This document shows positions 63,209 to 64,000 of a stretch of 64,000 nt of DNA, one piece after another; the first letter of the stretch is position 1, and every line of letters begins with the position of its first letter. A program made the position numbers and the translations under genes. The DNA comes from CBDAUN01 sp965214615 (GTDB lineage: Bacteria; Pseudomonadota; Gammaproteobacteria; Arenicellales; JAJDZL01): positions 2,108,001 through 2,172,000 of the forward strand of contig OZ243952.1 in the NCBI GenBank assembly GCA_965214615.1. The letters are read 5' to 3'. The notes below the pieces were generated by a model. That model worked only from the letters and a program-made list of their open reading frames with translations. It searched no databases and was not told the DNA's origin.

Positions 63209-64000
63209 AGTTTTGTTTTTCCTTAATTATTCTAAATAATGCGTCAACTGCCATCACGCCGTTTCCAAATTCATACACATGAAGCGGGTTGACTTCCAGT
63301 TCAATCAGCGTCTCCTTGCGATCCATTGCAAAATCGGCGATTGCAACAAGCGTGCGCCGAAGCGATTGTACGTCTCCTGACTTGCCTCGATAATGATTCA
63401 GCAATTTACCCACTTTCAATCGTGCCAGCGCCTGGTCGATCGCCAATTCATCGATGGGAAATAAAAGCACCTCGAAGTCTGCGAACAATTCGGCTAGCGT
63501 GCCTCCTGCGCCAATCACCATCAAAAGACCGAATCGCTCATCGCAGCGAACCGAAACCAGCATGTCCAGATACGGGGCAGGCGCCATTTTCTCAACTAGG
63601 ATTTCGCCGCTTATGGCCAAAATCGCCGCTGCTGCATCGTGCACATCCTGCTCGGTCTTCAGATTCAGCCGAACCGCTCCGAGTTCCGTCTTGTGAACGA
63701 TTTCAGACGATGACGCCTTTACCGCAACAGGGAACCCCAGTCGAACTGCGGCATCGACCGCGTCGTGAATCGAATGGACTGCGACACCTTCAGGCACCGC
63801 GATCCCGTATCGACTCAGCTCCCGCTTGGCTGCGTACTCGGTCAAGGACTCTTCGTCCCCGACCGTCCGGGCGAGCTTTGCAATCGGAACAATCCCGTGC
63901 AGTTCGGCGCGGCGCCGGGCAAATAGCTCGGCGTTTAAAATCGCCTTGAAGCATTCATCCAGACCCAGCATGGGCGCAATGCCGTTTTGCGCCAGCCAAT
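63201..64000 (-). CDS. ADP-forming acyl-CoA synthetase, ATP-grasp part (runs off window)
   Basis: The C-terminal 260-odd residues of an acetyl-CoA synthetase-like (NDP-forming) protein; the frame is open past a methionine at 63971 to the window edge, with WLAQNGIAP preceding it. The ATP-grasp domain shows LGFPVAVKASSSEIVHKTELG, EILVEKMAPAPYLDMLVSV, GAGGTLAELFADFEV and the closing ELEVNPLHVYEFG. In this family it makes acyl-CoA with ATP or runs in reverse. Coupling to caiD suggests activation of a carnitine-related acid; inference. Confidence 0.88.
   Translation of the reverse strand, partial: WLAQNGIAPMLGLDECFKAILNAELFARRRAELHGIVPIAKLARTVGDEESLTEYAAKRELSRYGIAVPEGVAVHSIHDAVDAAVRLGFPVAVKASSSEIVHKTELGAVRLNLKTEQDVHDAAAAILAISGEILVEKMAPAPYLDMLVSVRCDERFGLLMVIGAGGTLAELFADFEVLLFPIDELAIDQALARLKVGKLLNHYRGKSGDVQSLRRTLVAIADFAMDRKETLIELEVNPLHVYEFGNGVMAVDALFRIIKEKQNYE

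Noticed and set aside
1..64000. CRISPR arrays, tRNA or rRNA genes
   Set aside because: I saw no regularly spaced short direct repeats with unique spacers and no cloverleaf-like segments with a TTCGA arm and flanking acceptor pairing. A covariance search would be decisive.

Overview
The window reads as a contiguous piece of chromosome from a moderately GC-rich proteobacterium, most likely an aerobic gammaproteobacterium with a marine or host-associated lifestyle. Pointers are a long single-chain PurL, an ordered dapA-purC-purL strand, AmpD, RmuC, MsrP/MsrQ, AceA with AceK, a nickel superoxide dismutase and many genes for degrading osmolytes, polyamines and amino acids. Species cannot be named from sequence alone. 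About 50 protein-coding genes are supported; both end genes (rmuC at the left, an ADP-forming acyl-CoA synthetase at the right) run off the window. No tRNA, rRNA or CRISPR array was recognised.

Left part (1-24 kb): partial rmuC, then a GNAT acetyltransferase, thiolase, msrP, a coiled-coil nuclease-like gene interposed before msrQ, and an Atm1-type ABC exporter. On the minus strand follow dapA-purC-purL; then a cobalamin adenosyltransferase, a membrane-anchored glutamate-synthase-like flavoprotein, ampD, a fused 5-oxoprolinase and isocitrate lyase with a good sigma-70 promoter. Downstream of aceA lies a complete group IIC intron (about 22327-24257, minus), inserted just past the rho-independent terminator of the next minus-strand gene.

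Middle (24-39 kb): a 1289-residue autotransporter-like surface protein whose 5' end is unusual. A G9 tract overlaps its ribosome-binding region and the only plausible ATG is one base out of register. Then agmatinase, a polyamine-type periplasmic binding protein overlapping a ClC channel gene, and a dimethylglycine/sarcosine-dehydrogenase-like flavoprotein in one strand with the electron transfer flavoprotein (etfB-etfA) that such enzymes use. From 37.2 to 39.1 kb lies a decayed accessory patch: a frameshifted DUF4338 (DruA-like) gene, a second 111-bp copy of part of it, and a hicBA toxin-antitoxin pair between them.

Right part (39-64 kb): aceK, a secreted Ni-SOD, an MttB-family methyltransferase without in-frame UAG, a class III aminotransferase, pdxH, gabD, and a compact minus-strand operon SDR-acyl-CoA dehydrogenase-fused indolepyruvate oxidoreductase-glutaryl-CoA dehydrogenase. 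Next come a TPP enzyme, a fatty acid desaturase, a RidA-DadA-racemase-like group, PPK2, an LDH2-family dehydrogenase, and a carnitinyl-CoA-dehydratase-like gene coupled to the acyl-CoA synthetase. Taken together the genes suggest growth on methylated amines, betaines, polyamines and amino acids, feeding acetyl-CoA into the glyoxylate shunt.
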